This document shows, in pieces, positions 1 to 10,653 of a stretch of 64,000 nucleotides of DNA (its first letter is position 1; each line of letters opens with the position of its first letter). The stretch covers positions 62,001 through 126,000 of the forward strand of contig CAWHMD010000010.1 of assembly GCA_963830385.1 (NCBI GenBank). Reading direction: 5' to 3'. The stretch is from Bog-532 sp963830385. Its GTDB lineage: Bacteria; Actinomycetota; Actinomycetes; Streptosporangiales; Streptosporangiaceae. The position numbers and the translations under genes were made by a program. The notes beneath the pieces were generated by a model. The model was not told where the DNA came from and made no database searches. It saw only the letters and a program-made list of their open reading frames with translations.

Positions 1-198
1 ACATCATCACTCACCGCATCTCCGCCGCAAGCACCGCGCAAGCGGCGCAGGCGCCCTTTATCACGTCGTCCGGCGGCAAGAAGGGTCTTGCCCGGCGCGC
101 CTGGGACCGTGACCGTCCGGGGCCGGGCGACCGCCCTAAGCTGAGCAATAGATCCCGGTGCCAACCACGGCCCGGGCACGATCGGAAGAGTCACTACA
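1..198. other. Left-edge stretch without a recognisable gene
   Basis: I read both strands and found no open frame that resembles a known protein. In Streptomyces the developmental regulator bldC lies close to valine dehydrogenase, so it might sit just outside the left edge. It is not in this stretch. A TACAGT hexamer at 195-200 could be the -10 element of the next gene. Confidence 0.4.
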
Positions 199-1299
199 GT
201 GACGCATGTGTTCACGACGCCCTACAAGGGCAGCGAAAGCACCGAGCGGACCGGTCATGAGCAGGTGGCATTCTGCCAGGACGCGCGGAGTGGCCTGAAG
301 GCGATCATCGCCATCTACTCGACGGCGCTGGGGCCGTCGCTGGGCGGCACCCGGTTCTACCCGTACGGCAGCGAGGACGAGGCGCTGGCCGACGCGCTGC
401 GGCTGTCGGCCGCCATGGCCTACAAGAACGCCCTGGCCGGGCTGGACCACGGCGGCGGCAAGGCCGTCATCATCGGCGACCCGGACGAGCTCAAGAGCGA
501 GGCGCTGCTGCGCGCCTACGGCCGGTTCATCGACTCGCTGGGCGGGCGCTACATCACCGCCTGCGACGTCGGCACCTACAGCGAAGACATGGACATCATC
601 GCCCGCGAGAGCCGCTGGGTCACCGGGCGCACCCCGGCCTACGGCGGGGCCGGCGACTCCTCGGTGCTGACCGCGCTGGGCGTGTTCGCCGGGCTGCGGG
701 CGGCCGCCGGGCACGTCTGGGGCTCCACCAGCCTGCGAGGCCGCCGGGTCGGCGTCGAGGGCGTCGGCAAGGTCGGCCGCAAGCTCGTCGGCCACCTCAT
801 CGAGGACGGCGCCGAGGTCGTGATCTGTGACGTGAGCGAGGCCGCCGCCGACGGCGTGCGCGCCCGGTACCCCGAGGTCGAGGTGGTGGCCGGCGCGGCC
901 GAGCTGCTGACCGCGAACCTGGACGTGTTCGCCCCCTGCGCGCTCGGCGGATCGGTGGATGACCGGGTGGCGGCCACCCTGGAAGCCAAGATCATCTGCG
1001 GCGGGGCCAACAACCAGCTGGCGCACCCCGGCGTGGAAAAGCTGCTGGCCGACCGGGGGATCCTGTACGCGCCGGACTACGTGGTGAACGCCGGCGGCGT
1101 CATCCAGGTCGCCGACGAGCTGGCCGGATTCAGCTTCGAGCGAGCACGGGCGCGGGCGGAGCAGATCTTCGGCACCACCACCCGCATCTTCCAGATCGCC
1201 GATGCCGATGGGGTGCCACCGTCGGCCGCGGCCGACCGGCTGGCCGAGCAGCGCATGTCTGACGTGGGACGCCTGCGGGGCATTTGGCTTGGTAACTAA
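199..1299 (+). CDS. vdh: Valine dehydrogenase (Glu/Leu/Phe/Val dehydrogenase family)
   Basis: This enzyme oxidatively deaminates valine and other branched-chain amino acids to 2-oxoacids with NAD+, in the cytoplasm. The 366 residues match the family length. The substrate-binding and catalytic lysines are visible in AYKNALAG (about K76) and DHGGGKAV (about K88), and the NAD-binding Rossmann turn GVEGVGKVG lies near residue 190. The C-terminal APDYVVNAGGVIQVADEL is typical of leucine/valine dehydrogenases. The start is GTG at 199. An in-frame GTG at 208 sits 7 nt after a TACAGT hexamer and could be a leaderless start. The branched-chain 2-oxoacid dehydrogenase genes at 9.3-13.2 kb would take the product further. 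Confidence 0.9.
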   Translation: MTHVFTTPYKGSESTERTGHEQVAFCQDARSGLKAIIAIYSTALGPSLGGTRFYPYGSEDEALADALRLSAAMAYKNALAGLDHGGGKAVIIGDPDELKSEALLRAYGRFIDSLGGRYITACDVGTYSEDMDIIARESRWVTGRTPAYGGAGDSSVLTALGVFAGLRAAAGHVWGSTSLRGRRVGVEGVGKVGRKLVGHLIEDGAEVVICDVSEAAADGVRARYPEVEVVAGAAELLTANLDVFAPCALGGSVDDRVAATLEAKIICGGANNQLAHPGVEKLLADRGILYAPDYVVNAGGVIQVADELAGFSFERARARAEQIFGTTTRIFQIADADGVPPSAAADRLAEQRMSDVGRLRGIWLGN

Positions 1300-1326
1300 C
1301 GTGCGCGAAGCGCACATCGGGGGGTT

Positions 1327-1347
1327 CCGGGGGGTCGCCCCCCCGGG
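1327..1347 (+). terminator. GC hairpin after vdh
   Basis: CCGGGGGG, a TCG loop and a run of seven C followed by GG can pair into a short, very GC-rich hairpin about 30 nt after the vdh stop codon. There is no U-tract, which is common for actinobacterial terminators, so this is a weak call. Confidence 0.35.
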
Positions 1348-1573
1348 CTAGCACAGCCTCTAACCGCGCATTTCGGGCGAGACGCGACCGCTGTCGAGGG
1401 CCCGAGCGTAGGCATGGAGGCCACAAAGCGGGTACGGTTAGACCTGTACGGAAGCTGGTGCGCGCCGCGCTCTCGCAAGGAGAGCTCGACGGGTCCGTTT
1501 GTTGTGCGGAAAGCCAGCGCATGCATACATCGAGGGGCCCCATGGGCTCCGGACGTTCGAGGGGGTCGAGCCA

Positions 1574-1777
1574 ATGGGGCGCGGCCGAGCCAAGGCCAAG
1601 CAGGTGAAGGTGGCCCGCCAGCTCAAGTACAACAGCGGCGGAACCGACCTTGACCGGCTGCGTGCGGAGCTCAGCGTAGGTGCAGACCACGACCAGCACG
1701 AATCGGTGGGCGTGGACCGCGACGATGACGACGCTGAGGAAGAGGACGAGGAAGACGACGAATGGTCGGCTTCCTGA
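1574..1777 (+). CDS. DUF3073 family small acidic protein
   Basis: This 67-residue protein begins MGRGRAKAKQVKVARQLKYN, the conserved basic start of DUF3073 proteins found throughout Actinobacteria. It ends in a strongly acidic run of Asp and Glu. The open frame extends 25 codons further upstream, but family similarity starts exactly at the ATG at 1574, so I chose that start. Its position beside purM and vdh matches the Streptomyces arrangement. The function is unknown. The basic head and acidic tail would suit a nucleic-acid or ribosome-associated protein, but that is inference only. Confidence 0.88.
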   Translation: MGRGRAKAKQVKVARQLKYNSGGTDLDRLRAELSVGADHDQHESVGVDRDDDDAEEEDEEDDEWSAS

Positions 1778-1833
1778 GTAGTCCGGTACCCCGCATCGCG
1801 GCTTGATCTGACGGAGTTACCGAGCGCTGAGCG

Positions 1834-1877
1834 CCCCGGTTGAGCCCAGGCTGGACACTGCCTGGGCTCAGCCGGGG
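1834..1877. terminator. Bidirectional hairpin terminator between DUF3073 and purM
   Basis: An 18-bp stem (1834-1851 with 1860-1877, one G-U-type mismatch) closes an 8-nt loop. It lies between the convergent stop codons of the DUF3073 gene and purM and can fold on either transcript, so it probably ends both. Confidence 0.7.
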
Positions 1878-1921
1878 GCCAGCATCCGGCTGACTCAGCA
1901 CGCCGGATTCCAGTACGTCTT

Positions 1922-2992
1922 TCAGTGCGTCCCGGTCAGGCGGGCTTCACCAGCGCCGGGTACCACCTCGCCCAGGACCCACGCGGGTACTCCGCGCGCA
2001 GCCAGCAGGTCCAGCGCCGGGCTGGTGGCATCCCGGGCCACCACGGCGGTCATGCCGACCCCCATGTTGAACACCCGCTCCATCTCGGCGCGGGGGACGC
2101 CGCCTGCTCCGGCCAGCACGCCGAAGATCGCCGGGGGTGACCAGCTGCCGCGGTCCAGCACCGCGTCCACCTGCCCGGGCAGCACCCGGGCGAGGTTGGC
2201 CGCCAGCCCGCCGCCGGTGATGTGCGCGAACGCGTGCACCTCGCAGCCGGCCGCCAGCGCCAGGCAGTCCAGGGCGTAGATGCGGGACGGCTCCAGCAGC
2301 TCGGCCCCGAGCGGGTGGCCGACCTCGGGCAGGTCCCGCTCCAGGTCCAGGCGCGCGTGCCGGACGATCTCACGGACCAGCGAGTACCCGTTGGAGTGCA
2401 GCCCCGATGAGGCCAGGGCCAGCACCGTGTCGCCGGGCCGGACGCGCTCGGGCCCGAGGATGGCGTCCGCCTCCACCACCCCGGTGGCCGCGCCGGCCAG
2501 GTCGAAGTCCTCCGGGCCGAAGTGGCCGGGGTGCTCAGCGGTCTCCCCGCCGAGCAGGGCGCAGCCGGCCTGGGCGCAGCCCCGGGCCACGCCCGACACG
2601 ATCGCCGCCACCCGTTCCGGCTGGACCGCGCCGCAGACCACGTAGTCGGTCATGAACAGCGGCTCGGCCCCGCAGGCGGCCAGGTCGTCCGCCACCATCG
2701 CCACCAGGTCCACGCCGACCGTGTCGTAGACACCGAGGCGGCTGGCCAGCACGACCTTGGTCCCCACGCCGTCGGTCGAGGTAGCCAGCACCGGATGCCG
2801 GTAGGTGGCCAGCCGGGAGGCGTCGAACAGGCCGGCGAAGCCGCCGATCCCGCCCATCACCTCGGGCCGGGCGGTGCCCGCGACCGAGGCCCGCATCAGG
2901 TCGACCGCGCGGTCCCCGGCGGTGATGTCCACCCCGGCAGCCGCGTAGCTGAGACCGTCCCCGCCGCCCGAGCCATCGGGCTGGCTGGTCAC
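1922..2992 (-). CDS. purM: Phosphoribosylformylglycinamidine cyclo-ligase (AIR synthetase)
   Basis: PurM closes the imidazole ring, converting FGAM to AIR with ATP, in de novo purine synthesis. The 356-residue protein shows the family start SYAAAGVDITAGDRAVDLM, the ATP and dimer-interface segments GGIGGFAGLFD and STDGVGTKV, and GGETAEHPGHF and HITGGGLAANL further on. I chose the GTG at 2992 because it overlaps the purF stop as GTGA, a typical translational coupling. The open frame extends 34 codons upstream inside purF but that part is not PurM-like. It is the last gene of the minus-strand purine block. Confidence 0.93.
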   Translation of the reverse strand: MTSQPDGSGGGDGLSYAAAGVDITAGDRAVDLMRASVAGTARPEVMGGIGGFAGLFDASRLATYRHPVLATSTDGVGTKVVLASRLGVYDTVGVDLVAMVADDLAACGAEPLFMTDYVVCGAVQPERVAAIVSGVARGCAQAGCALLGGETAEHPGHFGPEDFDLAGAATGVVEADAILGPERVRPGDTVLALASSGLHSNGYSLVREIVRHARLDLERDLPEVGHPLGAELLEPSRIYALDCLALAAGCEVHAFAHITGGGLAANLARVLPGQVDAVLDRGSWSPPAIFGVLAGAGGVPRAEMERVFNMGVGMTAVVARDATSPALDLLAARGVPAWVLGEVVPGAGEARLTGTH

Positions 2993-4488
2993 CGGCGCGC
3001 CTCCTGCAGGGGCCGCCCGTTCTCGCGGACGTACTTGCCGCGCTCGGCGTCGGCGACCGGGATCGGGTACTGCCCGTCGAAGCACGCCCGGCACAGCCGG
3101 GCGGCCGGGATCGTGGTCGCCTCGATCAGGCCGTCCAGCGAGACGTAGCCGAGCGAGTCGGCCCCGATCGAGGCGCAGATCTCCGCCACCGACTCGTGCC
3201 CGGCGATCAGCTCGGCCCGGCTGGCGAAGTCGATGCCGTAGAAGCAGGGCCAGCTCACCGGCGGGCTGGAGATCCGGACGTGCACCTCGGCGGCGCCCGC
3301 CTCCCGCAGCATGGCCACGATCGCCCGCTGGGTGTTGCCGCGCACGATCGAGTCGTCCACCACCACCAGCCGCTTGCCGGCCACCACCCCGGTCAGCGGG
3401 TTCAGCTTGAGCCGTATGCCGCGCTGGCGGATGGTCTGGCTGGGCTGGATGAAGGTCCGGCCCACGTAGGAATTCTTGACCAGGCCCTGGCCGTAGGGGA
3501 TGCCGCTGCCCTCGGCGTAACCGATGGCCGCGGGCGTGCCCGACTCGGGCACCGGGATGACCAGGTCGGCCTCGGCCGGGTACTCGGCCGCCAGCCGGCG
3601 GCCGACCTCGACCCGGGTCGCCTGCACGTTACGGCCCGCGATCGTGGTGTCCGGCCGGGCCAGGTAGACGTACTCGAACAGGCAGCCGCGGGGCTGGGCG
3701 GCCGCGAACGTCCGGGACCGCACGCCCCGCTCGTCGATGGTGATCAGCTCGCCCGGCTCGACCTCGCGCACGAAGCTGGCCCCGATGATCTCCAGCGCCG
3801 CCGTCTCGCTGGCCACCGCCCACCCGGTGGCGAGCTTGCCCAGCACCAGCGGCCGGAAGCCCTGCGGGTCGCGGGCCGCGTACAGCGTCCGCTCGCTGGC
3901 GAACACCAGCGAGTAGGCGCCCCGGACCCGCGGCAGCGTGGCCACCGCCATCTCCTCGATCGTGTCCCGGCGCGCGTCGGCCGGCCCGGCCGTGGCCGGC
4001 CGGGCGAACAGCTCGGTCAGCACGTCGGTGTCGGACGTGGCCACCGGCATCCGGCTCTGGTAGCCGGGGCTGTCGTCCAGCAGCCCGGCCAGCTCGAGGG
4101 TGTTGATCAGGTTGCCGTTGTGGGCCAGGGCGAGGCCGCCGTCCCCGATCGGCCGGAACGTCGGCTGGGCGTTCTCCCACACCGAGGAGCCGGAGGTGGA
4201 GTACCGGCAGTGCCCGACGGCGATGTAGCCGCGCAGGTTGTTGAGGGTGGCCTCGTTGAAGACCTGGGCCACCAGGCCCATCTCCTTGTAGACCACCATC
4301 CGGTCGCCGTCGCTGACCGCGATGCCCGCCGACTCCTGGCCTCTGTGCTGGAGGGCGTACAGACCGTAGTAGGCGAGCTTCGCGACCTCCTCACCCGGCG
4401 ACCAGACTCCGAACACACCGCAGGCGTCTTGTGGCGGCCGGTCGGAGGGATCGAGATCATCCGTCAGGCGGCCGTCGGGCTTTGGCAC
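2989..4488 (-). CDS. purF: Amidophosphoribosyltransferase
   Basis: PurF makes 5-phosphoribosylamine from PRPP and glutamine, the committed step of purine synthesis. Residues 1-22 look like the cleaved propeptide, leaving Cys23 in DACGVFGVW as the N-terminal nucleophile of the glutaminase domain. Next come ALQHRGQESAGIAV and the PRPP-binding motif VVVDDSIVRGNT near residue 365. The CRAC pair near the C terminus fits the Fe-S-type (Bacillus-like) enzyme. The start is GTG and the length of 499 residues is normal. It overlaps purM by 4 nt. Confidence 0.95.
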   Translation of the reverse strand: MPKPDGRLTDDLDPSDRPPQDACGVFGVWSPGEEVAKLAYYGLYALQHRGQESAGIAVSDGDRMVVYKEMGLVAQVFNEATLNNLRGYIAVGHCRYSTSGSSVWENAQPTFRPIGDGGLALAHNGNLINTLELAGLLDDSPGYQSRMPVATSDTDVLTELFARPATAGPADARRDTIEEMAVATLPRVRGAYSLVFASERTLYAARDPQGFRPLVLGKLATGWAVASETAALEIIGASFVREVEPGELITIDERGVRSRTFAAAQPRGCLFEYVYLARPDTTIAGRNVQATRVEVGRRLAAEYPAEADLVIPVPESGTPAAIGYAEGSGIPYGQGLVKNSYVGRTFIQPSQTIRQRGIRLKLNPLTGVVAGKRLVVVDDSIVRGNTQRAIVAMLREAGAAEVHVRISSPPVSWPCFYGIDFASRAELIAGHESVAEICASIGADSLGYVSLDGLIEATTIPAARLCRACFDGQYPIPVADAERGKYVRENGRPLQEARR

Positions 4489-4537
4489 GGTCCCAGTCTA
4501 GTGAGGAGTTCGCGCTGCGCTACCCGGCCAGACGCCC

Positions 4538-4909
4538 TCACACCCCGCCAACCGGCAGAAACGGGCTCAGATCGGCCCGCGAGCCGCTCGCGTGGACCTG
4601 GCCCGCGGCCACCGCCGCCGCCCAGTCCAACCGCCCGGTGGCCAGCCGGATCCAGGTCAGCGGGTCGGTCTCGACCACGTTGGGCGGGGTGCCGCGGGTG
4701 TGCCGGACGCCCGGGATGCACTGCACCGCGGCGATCGGCGGCACCCGCACCTCGACCGCCTTGCCCGGCACCCGGTCGGCCAGCGTCAGCAGCAGGTAGC
4801 GCACCGCGGAGCGCAGGGCGGCCGGGGGCGGGTCCTGCCCGGCGTCCAGCGCGCGGGTGACCTCGGTCACGTAGGCCGCGTCGTCCGGGTTGGGTCGCCG
4901 GGCTGGCAT
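4538..4909 (-). CDS. SCP2-like (sterol carrier family) small protein
   Basis: This 123-residue protein begins MPARRPNPDDAAYV. It contains the segments VEVRVPPIAAVQCIPG and GTPPNVVETDPLTWIRLATG, the pattern of short bacterial sterol-carrier-family proteins that sit between purF and purL in Streptomyces relatives. No catalytic role is known, and a hydrophobic ligand pocket is inferred from the family. Its place inside the purine block, 49 nt upstream of purF, is conserved and suggests co-transcription. The ATG at 4909 is preceded by GGAGCGAG, a plausible ribosome binding site. Confidence 0.8.
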   Translation of the reverse strand: MPARRPNPDDAAYVTEVTRALDAGQDPPPAALRSAVRYLLLTLADRVPGKAVEVRVPPIAAVQCIPGVRHTRGTPPNVVETDPLTWIRLATGRLDWAAAVAAGQVHASGSRADLSPFLPVGGV

Positions 4910-4971
4910 CTCGCTCCGTCCGTCTGTGTCCGTCAGCTGGGCTCGTTGACCGGGCTCGTCAGCTGGGCTGG

Positions 4972-7280
<2,309 letters not shown>

Positions 7281-7284
<4 letters not shown>

Positions 7285-7961
7285 CGGGCCACCTCCGTCA
7301 GCGCCGACACGGCCGAGGTGAAGAAGCCCAGCCCGTCGGTGCCCGGCCCGGTCAGCCCGTCGGTCGCGTACTCGGGGTGCGGCATCAGGCCGACCACGTT
7401 GCCGGCCTCGTTGCTGACGCCGGCGATGTCCCGGGCCGAACCGTTCGGGTTGGCCAGATAGCGGACCACCACCTGCCCGCCCGCCTCGAGCGCGGCCAGC
7501 GTGCCGTCGTCGGCCGCGTAGGCGCCCTCACCGCTCTTCAGCGGGATCGTGATCTCCTGGCCGCCGGTGTAGTCGCGGGTCCACCGGGTGCCGGTGTTCT
7601 CCACCCGCAGCCGCAGGTCCCGGCTGACGAAGTGCAGGCCCGCGTTGCGGGTCAGCGCGCCCGGCAGCAGGTGCGCCTCGCACAGGATCTGGAAGCCGTT
7701 GCAGATGCCGAGCACCGGCAGCCCGGCCCTGGCCGCGTCGCCCAGCTCCGCCATCACCGGGGAGAACCGCGCGATCGCGCCGCACCGCAGGTAGTCGCCG
7801 TAGGAGAAGCCGCCGGGGAGGATCACCGCGTCCACGCCGTGCAGGTCGTGCTCGTCGTGCCAGAGCGCGACCGGCTGGCCGCCCGCCCGGCGCACGGCCC
7901 GGGCCGCCTCGCCGTCATCCAGCGAGCCCGGGAACGTGATCACACCGACTCGCGCCGTCAC
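7281..7961 (-). CDS. purQ: Phosphoribosylformylglycinamidine synthase subunit I (glutaminase)
   Basis: PurQ is the class I glutamine amidotransferase that supplies ammonia to PurL. The 226-residue chain has the triad pieces in place: Cys87 in VLGICNGFQ, and His and Glu in LMPHPEYATDG near the C terminus. VGVITFPGSLDD at the start is a family hallmark. It overlaps purL by GTGA. Upstream, 59 nt separate it from the ATPase-fold gene rather than from purS, so the usual purS-purQ adjacency is broken here. Confidence 0.95.
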
Positions 7962-8020
7962 AGAGCACCGTCAAAAAAGCAGATGAGGGGCACGCCCCGA
8001 GGTTACCGGCTACCAGCGCC

Positions 8021-8758
8021 TCAACTGGCGGCGCGCATCCAGGTCATCGGCGCGTCGGCCGACCAGTCGATCCGCTTGCGCAGGGTGACGACCGTGCCGC
8101 GGCCCGGCCGGGTCCGCAGGCTGAGGTCGTCGACGCAGGCGCGGATGATGTCCAGTCCGCGGCCGGACTCGGCCAGCGTGGCCACGTCGGGCTCGCGGGC
8201 GGCCCGGCGCCGCTCACCGGCGGCGCTGTCGCCCCGGGCCGGTCCACCGGCCGGGGCGCCGCGCCAGCTCAGCTTGCGGGCCGGCAGCCGGAAGGTGTGG
8301 CCGGACCGGCGGCGGCCGCCGCCCAGGGTCAGGCCGGCCGACGGGCGCGACAGCCGCCCGGCGCCCACCGCCCGCGGCGCGGACGGGGCCGGGACGGTCC
8401 CCTCGGAGCCGGCGAAGCTGTGATCCTCGGCGATCTCGACCTCGCACCGGGTGGGCCCGATCGTGACGACGACCGCGTAACCGGTCACCCGCGGGCCACC
8501 GTGCCGGAGCACGTTCGAGCAAGCTTCGGTGGACGCCAGCAGCAGGTCGGAGACGCTGTCGTCGGCCATGCCGACCGAATGCAGCACGGTGCCGAGCACG
8601 TGCCGGGTCACCGGGACGCTGAGCGGCTCACGCTGGAAGGTCAGGCAGAACCTGGCGGTCACCGGCGCGGCCCCGCCCGCACCCGTGTTGACGCCTGCGG
8701 CTGACTTCGGCTGAGTCACCTGCGCACGCACCCGCCTCCGCGTATCGGGGTCCGCCAC
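8021..8758 (-). CDS. ATP-binding protein, anti-sigma/RsbW-type HATPase fold
   Basis: This looks like a GHKL-fold serine kinase of the RsbW/anti-sigma class, which usually controls sigma factor antagonists in actinobacteria. The N-box is ASTEACSNVLRHG and the G2 region is ESGRGLDIIRACVD, followed by GTVVTLRKRI. The usual G1 motif is replaced by AEDHSFAGSE, and about 80 residues rich in Gly, Arg and Pro separate it from G2. Family similarity begins near TARFCLTFQREPLSVPV, so a GTG at 8662 is an alternative start. It lies between purS and purQ with 118 and 59 nt gaps. Its partner is unknown. Confidence 0.75.
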   Translation of the reverse strand: MADPDTRRRVRAQVTQPKSAAGVNTGAGGAAPVTARFCLTFQREPLSVPVTRHVLGTVLHSVGMADDSVSDLLLASTEACSNVLRHGGPRVTGYAVVVTIGPTRCEVEIAEDHSFAGSEGTVPAPSAPRAVGAGRLSRPSAGLTLGGGRRRSGHTFRLPARKLSWRGAPAGGPARGDSAAGERRRAAREPDVATLAESGRGLDIIRACVDDLSLRTRPGRGTVVTLRKRIDWSADAPMTWMRAAS

Positions 8759-8876
8759 CGCTGCGGTGGCGAATCTCCGGTCCCCTCCTGCGAAGGTTCC
8801 CGCCGGCGTCAGTCATAATCGTGAAATCCCAGTGTTACACCGGTCCGTTATCTTCCCGTTTCCGGTCAGATGGGGA

Positions 8877-9119
8877 TCAGCCCGGATGCACGGTAAATTC
8901 TTCGATCACCGGGTTGGCCAGCAGGTCACCGGCCAGCTTGGCCACCTTTTCCAGGGCCGCGTCGTCGGCCGGGCCGTCGATCTCGACCTCGAACCGCTTG
9001 CCCTGGCGGACGCCGAGGATCTCCCCGTAGCCGAGCCGGTGCGCCGAGTCCGCGATCGCGTCCCCCTGCGGGTCGTGAATTTCGGTCTTCAGCATGACGT
9101 CAATAACGACGCGGGCCAC
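8877..9119 (-). CDS. purS: Phosphoribosylformylglycinamidine synthase subunit PurS
   Basis: PurS is the small structural subunit that bridges PurQ and PurL. The 80 residues start VARVVIDVMLKTEIHDPQGD and include GYGEILGVRQGKRFEVEIDG, the family core, ending in NPVIEEFTVHPG. The open frame continues 36 codons upstream, but PurS similarity starts exactly at the GTG at 9119, which I take as the start. It is the first gene of the minus-strand purine block and is divergent from the E1alpha gene. Confidence 0.92.
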   Translation of the reverse strand: MARVVIDVMLKTEIHDPQGDAIADSAHRLGYGEILGVRQGKRFEVEIDGPADDAALEKVAKLAGDLLANPVIEEFTVHPG

Positions 9120-9255
9120 GTATCCTCCCCGGGCTGCCGGGGCACATATGCTCACATGCATCTGCGCCAGGGCCGCAGCGTACGCGATGAGACCCACGCT
9201 CGCGGCAGCCCGGGCCGGCAGATGCACAACTTCATCGTGCTACCCCCCTTAGGGG

Positions 9256-9274
9256 CGCCCGCCACAAGCGGGCG
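9256..9274. promoter_or_regulatory. Small inverted repeat in the purS/E1alpha divergent region
   Basis: CGCCCGC and GCGGGCG (7 bp) flank a CACAA loop in the 220-bp gap between purS and the E1alpha gene, about 65 nt before the GTG start of E1alpha. It could be a leader hairpin or a protein site. Nothing more can be said. Confidence 0.3.
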
Positions 9275-9339
9275 ACAATGCACACCGACCGGCCGGACCT
9301 GGCGATCCCGGGCTGGCCCTGAGGATCAAGGAGTGGCAC

Positions 9340-10653
9340 GTGTCCGTCGAAGCCGGCGGTTCGTCCGCCGCAGATGAGGTCATGCCCTCGGCCGGCCCTT
9401 CGCCCGCCGTGGCCTCGGCCCCGCCGCTGGCGTCCGCGCCCGCCGCCGCGGCCGGCCTGGCCCCGGCCGCCGGGGCGGCCGAAGACCTGGTGCAGTTGCT
9501 GACGCCGGAAGGCCAGCGCATCCGGCACTCCGACTACCCGCTCGACGTCTCCGCCCGCGAGCTTCAGGGCCTCTACCGCGACCTGGTGCTGGTCCGGCGG
9601 CTGGACACCGAGGCGATCTCCCTGCAGCGCCAGGGTGAGCTGGGCCTGTGGGCGTCGCTGCTCGGCCAGGAGGCGGCCCAGGTCGGCTCCGGCCGCGCGC
9701 TCAGCCCGCAGGACATGGCGTTCCCGAGCTACCGGGAGCACGGCGTGGCCTGGTGCCGCGGGGTCGACCCGCTCAAGCTGATCGAGCTTTTCCGCGGGGT
9801 CAGCAACGGCGGCTGGGACCCGGCCGATCACAAGTTCCACCTGTACACGATCGTCATCGGCAGCCAGACGCTGCACGCCACCGGGTACGCGATGGGCATC
9901 CAGCGCGACGGCGCCACCAGCGACGGTACCAACGGGGACGGCGGCGAGGCCGTGATCGCCTACTTCGGCGACGGCGCCACCAGCCAGGGCGACGTGAGCG
10001 AGGCGTTCAACTGGGCCGCGGTCAACAACGCGCCGGTCGTGTTCTTCTGCCAGAACAACCAGTGGGCCATCTCCGAGCCGCTCGAGCGGCAGAGCCGGGT
10101 CCCGCTCTACCAGCGATCCCGCGGCTTCGGTTTCCCCGGCCTGCGGGTGGACGGCAACGACGTGCTGGCCTGCCTGGCCGTGACCCGGGCGGCGCTGAAG
10201 GCGGCCCGCGAGGGCCAGGGCCCCACGCTGATCGAGGCGTTCACGTACCGGATGGGCGCGCACACCACCACCGACGACCCGACCCGGTACCGGGTCGCGG
10301 CCGAGCTGGAGGCCTGGAAGCTGCGCGACCCGATCGAGCGGGTCAAGGCCTACCTGCTGCGGGCCGGGGCGGCCGACACCGACTTCATCGACCAGGTCGA
10401 CGCCGAGGCGGACCAGCTCGGCGCCTGGCTGCGGGACGCCACCCGGGCCATGCCCGACCCGGCCCCGCGGGAGATATTCGAGCACGTGTACGCCGGGCCC
10501 CAGCCGATCCTGGACGGCGAGCGCGACGTCTACGCCGCCTACCTCGATTCGTTCGCGGACGCGTCTGTCCCGGAGCCGGACCCGGCTCCCGGCGAGGCGC
10601 AGGTCCAGCCTGCGGTGGCGCAGGCGTTCGCTCGTGGCGGGGAGGAAGTATGA
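9340..10653 (+). CDS. Branched-chain 2-oxoacid (or pyruvate) dehydrogenase E1 component, alpha subunit
   Basis: E1alpha binds thiamine diphosphate and, with E1beta, decarboxylates the 2-oxoacid and acylates the lipoyl group of E2. The 437 residues begin with an Ala/Pro-rich tail of about 45 residues. The core follows with YRDLVLVRRLDTEAI, and the ThDP motif runs from GDGATSQGDVSEAFNWA to CQNNQWAIS. The start is GTG at 9340, with AAGGAG just upstream. It overlaps E1beta by 4 nt (ATGA). Its neighbour valine dehydrogenase favours branched-chain 2-oxoacids as substrate, but pyruvate cannot be excluded. Confidence 0.9.
   Translation: MSVEAGGSSAADEVMPSAGPSPAVASAPPLASAPAAAAGLAPAAGAAEDLVQLLTPEGQRIRHSDYPLDVSARELQGLYRDLVLVRRLDTEAISLQRQGELGLWASLLGQEAAQVGSGRALSPQDMAFPSYREHGVAWCRGVDPLKLIELFRGVSNGGWDPADHKFHLYTIVIGSQTLHATGYAMGIQRDGATSDGTNGDGGEAVIAYFGDGATSQGDVSEAFNWAAVNNAPVVFFCQNNQWAISEPLERQSRVPLYQRSRGFGFPGLRVDGNDVLACLAVTRAALKAAREGQGPTLIEAFTYRMGAHTTTDDPTRYRVAAELEAWKLRDPIERVKAYLLRAGAADTDFIDQVDAEADQLGAWLRDATRAMPDPAPREIFEHVYAGPQPILDGERDVYAAYLDSFADASVPEPDPAPGEAQVQPAVAQAFARGGEEV

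Noticed and set aside
1300..1573. Search for bldC between vdh and DUF3073
   Set aside because: No MerR-like HTH is found in any frame of this gap.
3196..4860. A 554-codon plus-strand open frame opposite purF
   Set aside because: It is rich in Gly, Arg, Pro and Ala, has no family resemblance, and lies antisense to a certain gene. Such frames are normal in very GC-rich DNA.
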